A stretch of DNA of 64,000 nt from Citrus sinensis. Its lineage: Eukaryota > Streptophyta > Magnoliopsida > Sapindales > Rutaceae. This document shows positions 11,606 through 23,337 of the stretch, one piece after another. Every line of letters begins with the position of its first letter. Position 1 is the first letter of the stretch. The notes below the pieces were generated by a model. It saw only the letters and a list, made by a program, of their open reading frames with translations, was not told the DNA's origin and did not search any database. Location of the stretch: positions 434,001 to 498,000 of the forward strand of contig NC_068563.1 of the NCBI RefSeq assembly GCF_022201045.2. The letters run 5' to 3'. Made by a program: the position numbers and the translations under genes.

Positions 11606-12757
11606 ATTACAAAATCTTGATGCTGTCATAATTGTAAATGTATGAAATATACTTGTGTCATTCTATTGAAACAAATTTATAAACACAAATGGATTATTTC
11701 TATTATATTTTACTTTCTTTCTATCTCAATATCATTCACTTTGACACTTAAATTTTGGTAGATTTTCAGGTTTTCCACTTTTTATCTGTAACATCCTACG
11801 TCACTAGCGAGAATTTCCAAACTAGTTTATAAACCTTGGCCTCTCCTAACTAAGTAGACTTGTTCATCCAATTCGTTTATTTATGTTTCTTGGTGAGATA
11901 TCATGTTCATCCAAACTAGTTTATCTGTAACATACTAAGAAAATATTGTGTTTGTTAAATTGTTTGCAATTTTAAAATGGATATAACAGTCATGATTCCT
12001 ATTGTCTCTTAATATATTCACATGATATACTCATTTCTAATGGCTTAAGTAACAAAAAAGCCCTAACTGTCTTTGAATAACCAAGTAACTATTGTGTTTA
12101 TTAAATTGTATAAGGTTAAATTGTTTGCAATTTTAAAATGGATATAGCAATGCCACGATTCGTTATGTCTCTTGATAGACATAATATACCCATTTCTAAT
12201 GGCTTAAGTAACAGAAAAGTCCTGGCCGTCTTCGAATAACCAAGCAAATGTTGTGTTTGTTAAATTATTTGCGAATTTTAAAATGGATATAGCAGTGTCA
12301 CGATTCCTAATGTCTCTTGATAGGTTCACATGATATTCATTTCTAACAGCTTAAGTGAAAAAAAAAAAAAAAAAACACTGGCTGTCTTTGAATAAGGATG
12401 ATTTATGCAGCAATATGCGTATTAGCCTCATTATAATTTTAAGCATCCATCATCCATGATTGACTTCATTTTTTTACTGAAAAGTACACAAAAGCAAGGG
12501 AGACAAAAATTAAAAGATGAAAGAATACAGCGAGAAAGGGGACATAAAAATGAATCCCTCAAAGAAGAGTAGAAAATAAAACAAAAGACAACAACCAAAT
12601 TTTTTTTTTTTTTTTGAGAAGACAACAACCAAATAATCCAAGAGACCAATAGCTAACTTAATCGATATGAAGGCAGCATGAAAGCATCCTTGTGTAAAGA
12701 AATTATCAAAATTATCTTCTATGATAATTATTTTTCTAGAAAGAGCATTACAAATTA
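11606..12757. other. intergenic region with a triplicated block
   Basis: No gene is seen. It contains three tandem units at about 11945-12090, 12091-12250 and 12251-12410. Each has TTGTGTTTGTTAAATT, then AATTTTAAAATGGATATA, then GTCTCTTGATAG, then CTGTCTTTGAATAA. The rest is AT-rich, with A and T homopolymers near 12360 and 12600. Confidence 0.6.
11945..12410. repeat. three tandem units of about 150 bp
   Basis: Successive units begin at about 11945, 12091 and 12251 and share several phrases of 12-18 bp in the same order, diverged by substitutions and small indels. The third is interrupted by an A17-like homopolymer. No coding potential is seen. Confidence 0.8.
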
Positions 12758-13413
12758 GGGAAAATGATACTTAAACCTCCAAGATTTAGAGAAATGATTA
12801 TGTAGACCCGCATATTTTTAATAAGAGACATCAAGTTCCCATTTTGACTAAAATACTCTTTAGCTCTATTAACTCAAAAAACACTTGACTCCAATGACTT
12901 ATAATAAATACAAATATAATATTAGAATAAATATAAAAATATATACATTTTAAAATAATTTCAGTATTTAAAAAATATTTTAATACTTTACAGTCTTATA
13001 TTATATTAAACTAAATTTTGTGATAAATAGAAACATAATATCAAAATAATATATAAAAATTTAAATTATTTTGAATATTTGATAAAAATAACTTTAATAT
13101 TATTAATACATGACATATACTTTATCAATTGTAAAATCTATTTAACACAAAGATTTATTTAAAAAATTTATAATAAATACAAATATATTATTAAAATAAA
13201 TATAATAATTTACATTTTAAAAATTATTTTATATAGTAAAATATTCTAATATTATTAGTCTACTAAACAAATTAAACTATTTAAATTATATTTATATTTA
13301 TTATAAAATTTTGAGATCAATATGTTTAGTTACTATCAACTAAGGATATTATAAATAAAATAGGGTCTTAGTGTCCCTTATAAAAAACTTAGAGATATAC
13401 ATAACTATTTTGT
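12758..13413. mobile_element. AT-rich MITE-like element
   Basis: The outer ends are imperfect inverted repeats: the left end (about 12760-12810) matches the reverse complement of the right end (about 13350-13412) over phrases such as AAAATGATAC/AAAATAGTTA and GTAGACCC/ACTAAGACCC. The interior is extremely AT-rich with palindromic character. CAAATTA before and CAAATTC after could be a degenerate target duplication. It lies in the UGT gene's upstream region. The superfamily is not assigned. Confidence 0.45.
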
Positions 13414-13635
13414 CAAATTCTAAGATAGCAGTCGTCCTTTTTCCAACAAATTATTGAAACTTGCAACATAAGTAAGCAATATAAAGACAAAGAATCATCC
13501 AAACGACAAAAGAAAAAAAACAGATATGAAGAGATAACCAGAGGTTCAAAATTAAACATATATGATATGGTAGATGCACTGAAATAGAAAGGAAACCAAG
13601 CATTAATTGGCTCCTGAGCTGTCCTTCGCAATCTT

Positions 13636-13642
13636 TATAAAA
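13636..13642 (+). promoter_or_regulatory. TATA box of the UGT gene
   Basis: TATAAAA lies 49 bp upstream of the start codon, giving a predicted transcript start near 13665. It is the only good TATA in the 100 bp before the ATG. Confidence 0.65.
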
Positions 13643-13690
13643 GCACCAAGTTTATAGCAAGTAAATCAGCGAGGATAAATTAAACAGAAA

Positions 13691-15190
13691 ATGAGCAGTC
13701 CACATATTTTGGTTTTTTCTACTCCAGCACAAGGCCATGTAATTCCTTTATTGGAGTTTTCGCAATGTTTGGCCAAGCATGGCTTCAGAGTCACATTTGT
13801 GAACTCGGAGTATAATCACAAGCGGGTAATGAAATCATTAGAGGGAAAGAATTATCTTGGGGAGCAAATCCGTTTGGTTTCGATCCCAGATGGAATGGAA
13901 CCTTGGGAAGAGAGAACTGATCCAGGGAAGTTAATTGAAAAAGTTCTTCAGGTTATGCCGGGGAAGCTGGAGGAACTCATAGAAGAGATCAACGGTAGAG
14001 ACGATGAAAAGATTGATTGTTTCATTGCAGATGGGTTTATGGGGTGGTCTATGGAAGTAGCAGAAAAGATGAAACTCAAGCGAGCAGTCATTTGGACTTC
14101 ATGTGCAGCATCAGTGGCCTCGATATTTTGTATCCCCAAGCTTATTGATGATGGAATCATCGACAGTAATGGTATGATTCTCTGTCATTAATTCCTTACT
14201 TTTCTCCATTCAAAGTAGTAGTGTTAGGAGTTCAAAGGTCTGGTCGTTTACTTCTATTATAATTTTCATTGTTTTGTATTCAACTCTCTAGGAACTCCTA
14301 TCAGGAAACAGATGATTCAGTTGGCACCAAATATGCTTGAAATGAACACTGAAGAATTTTTTTGGACCCGTCTTGGTGACATAACCACGCAGAAGATGAC
14401 CTCTCAGAAAATTATCTTTGACTTATCAATTAGAACGATAAAAGCTATGAAAGTGGCAGATTTCCAGTTTTGTAACTCAACATATGAGCTTGAGCCTGGA
14501 GCATTCAACATGATTCCGGAACTTCTGCCAGTAGGACCACTTCTGGCAAGCAATCGTCTAGGGAATTCAGCTGGACACTTCTGGCCAGAAGACTCAACCT
14601 GTTTGAAATGGCTAGACCAACAGCAACCAAAATCTGTCATTTATGTGGCTTTTGGCAGTCATACAGTTCTTGACCACAATCAGTTTCAAGAATTAGCGTT
14701 AGGACTAGAAATTTGCAACAGACCATTTTTGTGGGTTGTAAGGCCAGATGTTACCACTGATGCAAATGACGTATATCCAAGAGAATTTCAAGAAAGAGTA
14801 GCTACTCGAGGACAGATGATCAGTTGGGCACCTCAGCAGAGGGTTCTTAGCCACCCTTCCATTGCTTGTTTCTTGAGTCATTGCGGTTGGAATTCCACCA
14901 TGGAAGGTGTAAGCAATGGCATTCCTTTCCTGTGCTGGCCATACTTTGTTGATCAATTCTTGAACGAGAGCTATATCTGTGATATTTGGAAGGTGGGATT
15001 GAAGTTAGACAAAGATGAAAGTGGGATCATTACAGGAGAAGAAATTAGCAATAAATTAGTTCAAGTGCTTGGTGATCAAAATTTCAAAGCAAGGGCTTTG
15101 GAACTCAAGGAAATAACCATGAGTAGTGTCAGAGAAGGTGGTTCCTCTTACAAGACATTTCAGAATTTCCTTGAATGGGTAAAGACATAG
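13691..15190 (+). CDS. UDP-glycosyltransferase, UGT83A1-like
   Basis: Two exons, 13691-14171 and 14292-15190, are joined by a 120-bp GT-AG intron that keeps the frame (split Gly codon), giving 459 aa. The family 1 plant glycosyltransferase fold is complete. The N-terminal catalytic His is H16 in TPAQGHV. The 44-residue C-terminal PSPG box runs from W (14825) to Q (14956): WAPQQRVLSH, then HCGWNSTMEG, then Gln last. That final Gln usually goes with UDP-glucose as donor. The linker YVAFGSHTV and the upstream NSTYELEPGA region match UGT83A proteins. It should act in the cytosol on a small phenolic or similar acceptor, which cannot be read from sequence. A large solo LTR sits 119 bp past the stop and may lie in or near the 3' UTR. 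Confidence 0.9.
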
Positions 15191-15308
15191 GCACTGGCAT
15201 ATAATTACCAGGTAATGGGCGGTTAATTCAAAAAGTACCAACCGTAAAATACGGATTCCATGGCCACTGTAACATATATCTTTCCAAGTGTAACTGTGAG
15301 TCTGTGAG

Positions 15309-17750
15309 TGTAACGGCCATTTTTTTTTACTCTTTTACCCTTATTAAATTGGGTAGAATTGTTATTATTGGGTGTTTGTGTGTGAGTAAAACTTTTTAAT
15401 TTGTTTTAAGTTACATAGGTTATTAGCTTTAATAAAAAAAATGAATTTTCTTAAAACTCGCGTTTTCTTGCTTTTTATTTTTTAAAAGTATTTATTAATT
15501 GCCAAAAGTATTTAAGAGGAAGCCATATTTTTAAGAGAAAGATGTCTTTTATTTCCACACCGTTACAAACCCTAAAAAAAGAAAAGAAACATAAGCCTTT
15601 GGAGAAGGAAAAGAAAGTTTTATAACTTCTTTTCTTGGTGGTATTAAGTATTTCTTTGACTTATATGATTTATTTTTATTAATTGTTTGCCTTTAATTAC
15701 TTGTATGATTTGGGTAATATATGTGTGTTTGTAATGCTGTGATGATATGAACAGTCTGTATTCTTTACTTGAAATCGTTTTCTTTATTTAGAATCATATG
15801 AATACGTTTACAAATCCTACAACTAGACATTCTAAGCTTTCCATTGATAGGTTTTGTGTTGAAATCCTCTGAGTATGCAAATTGTTATGATTTTTCGAAT
15901 TTGGGTTACTGGTGCTGGAAAGTTCTGATTTTCAGTGGCAGTTCTCACTTCTGGAAATTTTTCCGTAAGGTTACACATCTTTAAAAATTATGGCAATTTT
16001 TTTATCAACAGATTTATGTCTCATATGATTTTATGTTTAATTTCGTAATTTTATTCGTTATTATTAAATTATTAAAAATCATAACATGCGGCTGCTGCAG
16101 ATCTGGAAACTGTTTTCCAGAATTACAGAAGCTAAAGCATGTAACAGTTGGGCTAATTTATGAACATTATATGCCATGTTAGGATTTATAATGAAATTTC
16201 AATCTTTCCTCTGTCTTTAAAAACTGGAATCGCAATTTTTGGGCATGTAAAATAAAATATATGAATTTTTTAACTTCTGTCTTCAAATCTGGAATTTTCT
16301 GGACAGGTTAGATGTTCTCGGAAATAAAATGCTTTTAAAATAGTTTCAGGCGTCCAAAAATTATGACTTTTAATTATATGTTTTCTGAATGTGTCTAATG
16401 TAATTAGAAAAAAGAAACGGATTATTTCAAGTACTAGAGAATATTTTATGAATTTTCCTAAGTGGTAAAGGTCTGTTTTGATCAATGCTGGACAGTTTTG
16501 TTCCTTTGGTGAAAGGTCAATATTCTGACTTGATTTTCACTTGTGATGATTTTTGTGAAATTTTTTATGCAATTCTATGCGTGTTCACATTACCTCTGTA
16601 AATTTTCATGGTTTTCAGACGTGTGCATAGGTTATTAAAAATCAGCATGTGCAGGATACTCATGTTTATGTTTAGAATATGTATAAGTATTGAGCTAGTA
16701 TAAATGCCTATGATTTAGGGATGATTGGGATTATATTTAAGGTTAGAGATAATATTGTTGAGGTGTTGAGTAGATTGCTGCGAATCGAGGTAAGTAAATT
16801 CATGCATGATGTACTTTATAATAAATGTAATTTATGTTATAAGAATTATGTTTAAATGAAAATTCTTACAAAATTGATTTCTAAAATATTTAAATGAATT
16901 TATTAAAATAAAAACACTTTTAAATGAATTTATATAAATATATTTTAAAATGAATTTTTCTTAAGAAATTAGTTTTCTTAAACAAAATGTTTTCTTAAAA
17001 AATTTTCTAAAAGAATTAAATTATCAAACAAAGGTTCTTAAATGTTTTAGAAGACTTTAAATGCTATTTATGCAAGGATGTAAGGTGAATTCGAAAAAAT
17101 GTTTTGGCTTATAGTCCGTAGTAATGTATATGATGCTAATGTTATGATGTTATGTAATGTTATGGCCAGCTTGCTGGTATGATGATGATCTTGTGCACAA
17201 TGATGTTATGAACAATGCGGGGTATAGTACCCTAAATGAGGAACAATGCGGGGTATAATACCTTGAATGATGAATGATGAATAATGATGACTACGATTCA
17301 TGAGCTATCAAATGTTTATGTTTAAATGTTTTTACATGAATCTATCTCTTATGTTAAATGAAGATGTTATTATAAGATGATATAAAATGTTTAAAGGTAT
17401 AATGACAAAGGTTTTCAAATATTATGCATGGATTTGCTTACCGAGTTGATGGCTCACCCCTTGTCTCCAATATTTTGCAGATTGATTAGAGATGTGGCTT
17501 GGGTACGTAGATGAAGATTTTTTTTTAGTGGACCTTTGGAGTTACTTTAAAGATTAAATTTGGCTAGACTTTTTATTTTGAATTACAGACTTTCCTTTGG
17601 AGAATTTATTTCAGATGTTTTATGTAAGGATTCAGTTGGAGTATGAATAATGATTGTCTATCTTGAGTTTTTTTTAATAAAACTAAACGATGTGAGATTT
17701 TATTCTAATTTTACCATTGTATTTTCATGGGTAATTTTTGGGGTGTTACA
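15309..17750 (+). mobile_element. solo LTR, 2.44 kb
   Basis: It begins TGTAACGGCC and ends GGGGTGTTACA, the TG...CA ends of an LTR, flanked by GTGAG (15304-15308) and GTGAA (17751-17755), a 4-of-5 match for a target duplication. No coding domain is present. Inside are a doubled phrase GAACAATGCGGGGTATA (about 17210-17270) and the GAGTTGATGGCTCACCCC phrase (about 17441-17458) shared with 7105-9930 and 25862-29151. Long LTRs with TGTAACACC-type ends are common in plant gypsy elements; the lineage is not assigned. Confidence 0.7.
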
Positions 17751-18558
17751 GTGAATAACATTGTCACAGGAGTCCATTTAGTACTTTATGCCAAAGTTTC
17801 TTTTAATGTTCTCTCTTAGTAGAAACTGTAACTTAGTTCTGGCAACACTTATTTTGGTTTGTTATTTAGAAATTTAAGAATCCCATGTTTGCATGTTTAC
17901 TTATGGAGCTTGGCTGATACAATGCTACTTTGAATTATAAGCATCCTTGATTCTGTAATAACAATATTCCTCAAGAAATGTATATATGAACAGACAATAA
18001 CAAACAGGTATCAAACAATAATATTACTAGAAAAGTAGATGAGAACATGGCAGGAAATTTCCCAGATTACCAAAATAAGCACCTACAATAAGCCCATGTG
18101 TCACAGCGACCCTATTTCCAATAGGGAGGTAGGCCGAGCTTTTTGTCTTCTTTTCTGTAATATCGAAGGTGACAGAGTCTACCCATTTATGCATTGCAAA
18201 TTTCCCTTTTTATTTCCAGATCAAATAAATGGATGCTGAGTGTCACAGCCATCCTGATTCCTAAAGGAAGCCAAGCCAAACTGGATTGGCTTCTCTTGTA
18301 TTTATGCAGAAGAGACAGAGTAAAGTAAATACCTTCCGTGTATTGCATATTTTATGGATCACTAAGAGACATTAATTTATGTAGTATTACCTTATGTGAA
18401 GATTCAAACGAGATTTGTAGATTCAAAATTAAGATGGGTAGAGGGAGGAGACAATGCTTAGAAGTAGCTGATATAATGTACAGTTCAAGATCGAAATCAC
18501 GTTACTGTTCAAGAGGACGAGACTCCTCTTGTTCCCCTCATCTCATGCTAGATATTGG
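17751..18558 (+). other. upstream region and split promoter (left half) of DUF241 pseudogene copy 4
   Basis: About 17860-18350 matches 10060-10580, including the CACGAGTGTCA-type repeat. About 18415-18558 matches the sequence just upstream of intact copy 5 (read from its minus strand), including the GTTCCCCTCATCTCATGC stretch. The homology stops at 18558 and resumes at 21866, so the promoter is split by an insertion. Confidence 0.7.
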
Positions 18559-18648
18559 GCATATCCCTTCTCGTTTTTACACTCCATGTTGCTTGCTTCT
18601 CGCAATGTCTGTACACATATTCTGGTTTCTTCATTTCTGAACATTCTT

Positions 18649-19168
18649 GTTTGGTGTTTCAGATTCATAGAGCGTAGATTACAAAATCAACAGCAGATTG
18701 CTTCGAAGAATTGAAGCTGTTCTGGCTAACCAAACTTTGTGCAAAGATCTGCTGTCTACCTCCAGCCTGGTAAATTCCCGCCTGGTATCATCCGCAGAAA
18801 ACATAGATGATGAAATTCTGGGGATCATGCGGAGGAAGCGCCGCCGTTCTGGGGGTGCCTCGGGGGAATCAAGCAATGTTCTTGCTTTGCCTAAAGATTC
18901 TGAAGTTCCTAAACCTGTTTCTCTATTGAAGACACTCCCTCATTCTCGCACTGATGTGGGTGGGCTGAGTGGCACGGCTGCTGCAAAGTTCCGTGTCTTC
19001 CGCTCCTCTGGTCGAGTCAACAAAGTCACAGCTATATGAGTGAGCAGACCATCTTTTTCCCAATTACAATGACTACGCCACACTGGTGAAGAAGAAGGAT
19101 ATTGAAGATGTTGTTCCAAGGTCAGATTATACCCCAATCAAGAATCACCAAAATCAGTCCAATCTCTC
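18649..19168 (+). pseudogene. unknown gene fragment, part 1
   Basis: A likely intron end (TTGGTGTTTCAG, about 18651-18662) precedes an open frame. From 18698 it encodes 113 aa with LLRRIEAVLANQTLC, IMRRKRRRSGG and AAKFRVFRSSGRV. After the stop at 19037-19039 a different frame stays protein-like (YATLVKKKDIEDVVPRSDY, about 19072-19130), which suggests a frameshift. I do not recognise the family. The basic RRKRRR stretch could be a nuclear signal. The fragment belongs to the inserted block and is unlike the neighbouring genes. Confidence 0.45.
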
Positions 19169-19648
19169 TGATAATTGACCAAAAATGAAATAGTAAATCA
19201 AACACACACACAGATGAATCACACAGAAACAACAATCAAGGGACAACAAATTTAAGTGGTTCGGCTGGAGATAGCCTATATCCACTGAAGAACAGAGCAG
19301 CAGCTTTTATTCACTTACTGATAACAAGATACAAGCTAAAAAGATGAAGTTACATGCTTTCATTCTCTGGAAATCAATCCTTCTAAGACTATATATATAG
19401 AACCAGAGGATTCTAGAATGATTCCCCATTCATCAGCTTTGTTCTGGTTTGTTACAACTGAATCCAGGTCTTTCCCGCTCTTGATAACAGCCAATAACGG
19501 TTTTAGACATGTGCTGCTCTCGTGCTTAGAAATAAGTGAGATCAAAGCGCTCTTACAGAGTGTCGTTTTAGGCTAAGCTTTACGTGTAAATGCACGTGAC
19601 AAACACATGCTTTACCTATGAAGCTCGGCTGACAGGAAATAGTGGTCA

Positions 19649-20330
19649 TGTTTGAGGGAAATACTCCGACGAGACCAGACATGATGAGCAAATGTTTGGT
19701 GGCAGAAGTCGGCGAGCAGGTGTGTCCTGTAAGAGCCAGGTAGCAGGGGAGCAGGGGCAGGAATATCCTGCTCATCCACGAGCACGTCATCCGCGAGGCC
19801 AATTTCCTGTAAGAAGCATAAAGCCATTCCTGCTGTATTCTTGCTAAGGGTTGATTCGAGGAGACCCGGTCAACGACAGTTGGCGAGGCATGCTCTCCAG
19901 CCCGAGAATCTAGGCACGAAGTCCACGCAACCACCCACGACTACGGAAATGGGGAATCCACGTTCGAGAGGTGGGAGGATAACGGACGTAGACTGCGGAA
20001 AACTGGGATTCAGAGGAAGCCTATAAAAAGGTAGCCCACGAAGGTAAAAGGGTTAGCAATTTTTAGATTAGAAGAGAGCTAAAGAAATTCTAAAGAAGAG
20101 CAAACTACGAAAAAGCCATAAGATCTGTGGCAAGCGTTCCCCGAACCTTCATATCTGACTTGAGCGTCGGAGGGTTTGCGCCGGGAAAACAACCGGCGTA
20201 CTCTGACTTGTCTGTGTGCGTAGGAACCTCTGGAGAAGAAGCCTTACGAGGAGACCTCCTGGTCGTGGCGAAGTTGATCGAGCAGAGAGCCTGGTCGTAG
20301 AACGAGGAGAACCAGAATCTCGCATCAACA
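19649..20330 (+). repeat. left LTR of the TRIM-like element
   Basis: It starts TGTTTGAGGG and ends CGCATCAACA. Near its 3' end (about 20157-20200) it carries GACTTGAGCGTCGGAGGG, a motif shared with the LTRs at 29822-30546 (reverse) and 57664-58305. Confidence 0.93.
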
Positions 20331-20689
20331 TTTTGGCGCCGTCTGTGGGGAGCTGATAAAAAAGCTTCTGTTGATAGCAAGAAGAGGAGTGAAGCAAGTT
20401 GAAAGCAACGGAGACGGAGGGAATGACGAATTTTCTATTTGAAAGGATTTAAGTTTCTTAATGGGGACGGACTCTTGGGTTGCCAGCATTTAACGGCACC
20501 AAATCCCAAGGGCCTCGTAACCGTTGGTTTGAAATTCGAATAGAGGGGCAGATTTCTGCCACATCACCTCGTCCGCAATTAAATGCGATATGACTCTTGG
20601 CAGCCTTTTCCAGTCCCACGCGACCAAGAACTGCTAAGTTTCTACTGCTGGTCCATTACATTACCCAACACCAGAAACTGAGGGACCGG

Positions 20690-21371
20690 TGTTTGAGGGA
20701 AATACTCCGACGAGACCAGACGTGATGAGCAGATGTTTGGTGACAGAAGTCAGCGAGCAGGTGTGTCCTGTAAGAGCCATGTAGCAGGGGAGCAGGGGCA
20801 GGAATATCCTGCTCATCCACGAGCACGTCATTCGCGAGGCCAATTTCCTGTAAGAAGCATAAAGCCATTCCTGCTGTATTCTTGCTAAGGGTTGATTCGA
20901 GGAGACCCGGTCAACGACAGTTGGCGAGGCATGCTCTCCAGCCCGAGAATCTAGGCACGAAGTCCACGCAACCACCCACGACTACGGAAATGGGGAATCC
21001 ACGTTCGAGAGGTGGGAGGATAACGGACGTAGACTGCGGAAAACTGGGATTCAGAGGAAGCCTATAAAAAGGTAGCCAACGAAGGTAAAAGGGTTAGCAA
21101 TTTTTAGATTAGAAGAGAGCTAAAGAAATTCTAAAGAAGAGCAAACTACGAAAAAGCCATAAGATCTGTGGCAAGCGTTCCCCGAACCTTCATATCTGAC
21201 TTGAGCGTCGGAGGGTTTGCGCCGGAAAAACAACTGGCGTACTCTGACTTGTCTGTGTGCGCAGGAACCTCTGGAGAAGAAGCCTTACGAGGAGACCTCC
21301 TGGTCGTGGCGAAGTTGATCGAGCAGAGAGCCTGGTCGTAGAACGAAGAGAACCAGAATCTCGCATCAACA
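20690..21371 (+). repeat. right LTR of the TRIM-like element
   Basis: Same length as the left LTR at an offset of 1041 bp. Differences seen by eye are single substitutions. The bases before it (ACTGAGGGACCGG) are a weak polypurine tract. Confidence 0.93.
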
Positions 21372-21514
21372 GGTCATCTGCTCCATTTCTTATTCTAACC
21401 ACATGTCGCTCAGTACATAACGGACAAGACATACAACACTTATTCAACAAACCGATATGGCAGCACTTTCTCTTGAATCCAGTTTCTACTTTCTAAGCTC
21501 ACACTTCAACAGAA

Positions 21515-21865
21515 GACATGGAGGGTCGTACTCTCGCCGATCTGGTGAACACTTTACAGTTTGGTGCATATCAGCTTAGCACAGGAGAATTGCCTATTAC
21601 GACAAGAAAATACAAACCAAGGCTTTGAAGAAGAGAGCAGATATTGCAGAGGAGAAATCAGCAAACCCCCAAGTCGGAGTCTTAACACTCGAGGAGAAAT
21701 CCACTCAACCTGAGAAAAAGTTGAATGATATGAGGGGGAAGCTTGCTTAGCCAGAAATCTTTTTTCGAGCAGCAGTTGGAGTCCTTGCAATCCCACGTTT
21801 CCAACCTTCGGGGCCAAGTTTAAACTCTAAACAAAGAAGCTGATGACGATTGTAACTCTGGTCTT
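21515..21865 (+). pseudogene. unknown gene fragment, part 2 (coiled-coil-like)
   Basis: A start-like MEGRTLADLVNTLQFGAYQLS (from 21519) is followed, with frameshifts, by EEKSTQPEKKLNDMRGKL and QQLESLQSHVSNLRGQV. Heptad-like spacing suggests a coiled coil. Stops and shifts make it nonfunctional. It may continue the gene of fragment part 1, now separated by the LTR insertions. Family not recognised. Confidence 0.4.
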
Positions 21866-21951
21866 GCATATGGTAACCAAATGAAGGCTAAGAGCTAGAT
21901 TTAATTTTCACAATCAAATTCTAGTCTTCAATTCTAATTCACAGCAAGACA

Positions 21952-22744
21952 GTGGCTGTCTCTTACCATACTAGCTCAATTAGCTTTCCCACCAGATCAA
22001 AGAGCATTTGAAAAGATTAAGGTCTTCTCAAGCTACTTCATCATCTTTATCAATAGGCCATGAGTTAACAACCTTCAAAATTTACATGATTCTGTTGATA
22101 GAAAGCTTCAATTGCCCCTCATTCAACAAGCTTTAGCTCAAGGCCAGAATAAGAAACAGATTGATGAGCTTTTAAATGGATCTTTGAGAATCTTGGAAAT
22201 TAACAGCATTGCTTAGAATCACAAGGACGTCACTCAGTTCTGCGCAGAAGAAGGGGTGTTGAAACTGAATTTACAATTGAGATTAAGAAGTACATAGTCT
22301 CTAGGAAGGCATGAAAAAGGCAATCCACAAGGCCTTTGGGAATTTGAAAGGCATGGACAACAAATTCTCCAATCTGATCAATTAGGAACATGTTAGCATA
22401 TTGAAAGAGGTTGAAGCAGTCACCTTGGCTGCATTTGAATCCTTGCTGTCCCTTATCTCAGGGCCAAAGATTCCACCAAAAAAAATTGGCTTATCATTGA
22501 TTTCAAAGCTAATCCGGTCCAAAATGGTAGCATAGGAAGAAGATGAAAGAGAACTAATGAATTTGAGAAGGTGGATGCTGCATTGACTACAATCCTTAGT
22601 CACAGGACAAGCAATTCAGATAACATCCAAAACCAATTTAAGGAACTGGAGTCCAGCATCCAAGATCTCAAAGAAGGTCTAGAATCCTTGTCTAGGCGTT
22701 TGATAAAAGCTGGAGTCTCTCTTCTAAACATCCTCAACTATTAG
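21952..22744 (+). pseudogene. DUF241 pseudogene, copy 4
   Basis: Homologous to copy 5. The ancestral ATG reads GTG at 21952-21954. An early stop follows (YHT then TAG), and small deletions disrupt the frame in several places. A further stop lies in NSIA (TAG, about 22214). The C-terminal block (SRRLIKAGVSLLNILNY, then TAG at 22742-22744) is well kept. It converges tail to tail with intact copy 5. Its promoter is split by the 18565-21865 insertion, so loss of expression may have preceded decay. Confidence 0.9.
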
Positions 22745-23337
22745 CTAGAGCACAAAATTTTTAGGGTCTCTTATACTTGTAAATGATGCATGAAATATCC
22801 TATTGTATCAATCTATAGAAAGAAAATTAAATACACAAATAGAATATTTCTATGATAAGAACATTTCATCAATATCAAATATCAATTGATTTTACAGCTT
22901 AAATGCTGGTAGATGGTACTAGATTTTCAATTCTCCTTGTATGGAGTAAAAATAATCAAACAAATAGATTGGATGAACAAGCTAAACTAAGCTTTAAATT
23001 AATGCTTCAGGAAGAAATTTGCCATTAAAGTATTATTGGTTCAAAATTAAACAGATGCATCTAAGAGAATCCATAATTTATTCAAGGCAAATTAATTACA
23101 TGCAATTTAAAATAGAAATGATAGTCGTGGAGATTCTTACTGTCTCGTGATAGATTACTGTATAATATATCATATAATTAGCAACATTTATGCAATAAAA
23201 GCAAAGACTATGAAATACAAGAAAGGCTAAATATGTCATAGAAAAAACCTATTTGTGTATATATAATTTTCTTTCTATAGAATGATACAAGTATATTTCA
23301 TTCATTTACAAGTATGACATCACCACAATCTTGTAAT
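22745..23337. other. convergent intergenic spacer between copies 4 and 5
   Basis: No gene is seen. It carries the 3' flanks of both DUF241 copies (AT-rich, with the ATGATACAAGTATATTTCAT-like tail phrase on each side). Mirror-image similarity is expected from the inverted gene pair. Confidence 0.5.

Larger units (their letters stand above)
19649..21371 (+). mobile_element. small complete nonautonomous LTR retrotransposon (TRIM-like)
   Basis: Two 682-bp direct LTRs (19649-20330 and 20690-21371), both TG...CA, enclose only 359 bp. Perfect 5-bp target duplications GGTCA flank it (19644-19648 and 21372-21376). A primer-binding-site-like TTTTGGCGCCGTCTGTGGGG starts at 20331, directly after the left LTR, as in plant gypsy elements. 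No gag or pol is present, so mobility would have depended on another element. By eye the LTRs differ at about 11 positions, which suggests recent insertion. Confidence 0.93.
19176..21511 (-). mobile_element. probable copia-type LTR split by a nested element
   Basis: Read on the minus strand, the sequence starts TGTTGAAGTGTGAGC (from 21511), a typical copia LTR start. It ends near TTTTTGGTCA (19176). The body includes the AAGTGGTTCGGCTGGAG...CCTATATCCACTG phrase (19255-19285), familiar from plant copia LTRs. No clear target duplication flanks it, so the borders are tentative. The small LTR retrotransposon 19649-21371 lies inside it. Confidence 0.45.
18565..21865. mobile_element. 3.3-kb inserted block in the promoter of DUF241 copy 4
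   Basis: Aligning with the copy 5 promoter shows that continuous sequence has been split here. GCATAT occurs at both junctions (18559-18564 and 21866-21871) and could be a 6-bp target duplication, but no terminal inverted repeat or poly-A tail is visible. The block holds gene fragments at 18649-19160 and 21515-21865, separated by LTR material that itself contains a complete small LTR retrotransposon. Its mechanism of entry is unknown. Confidence 0.6.
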
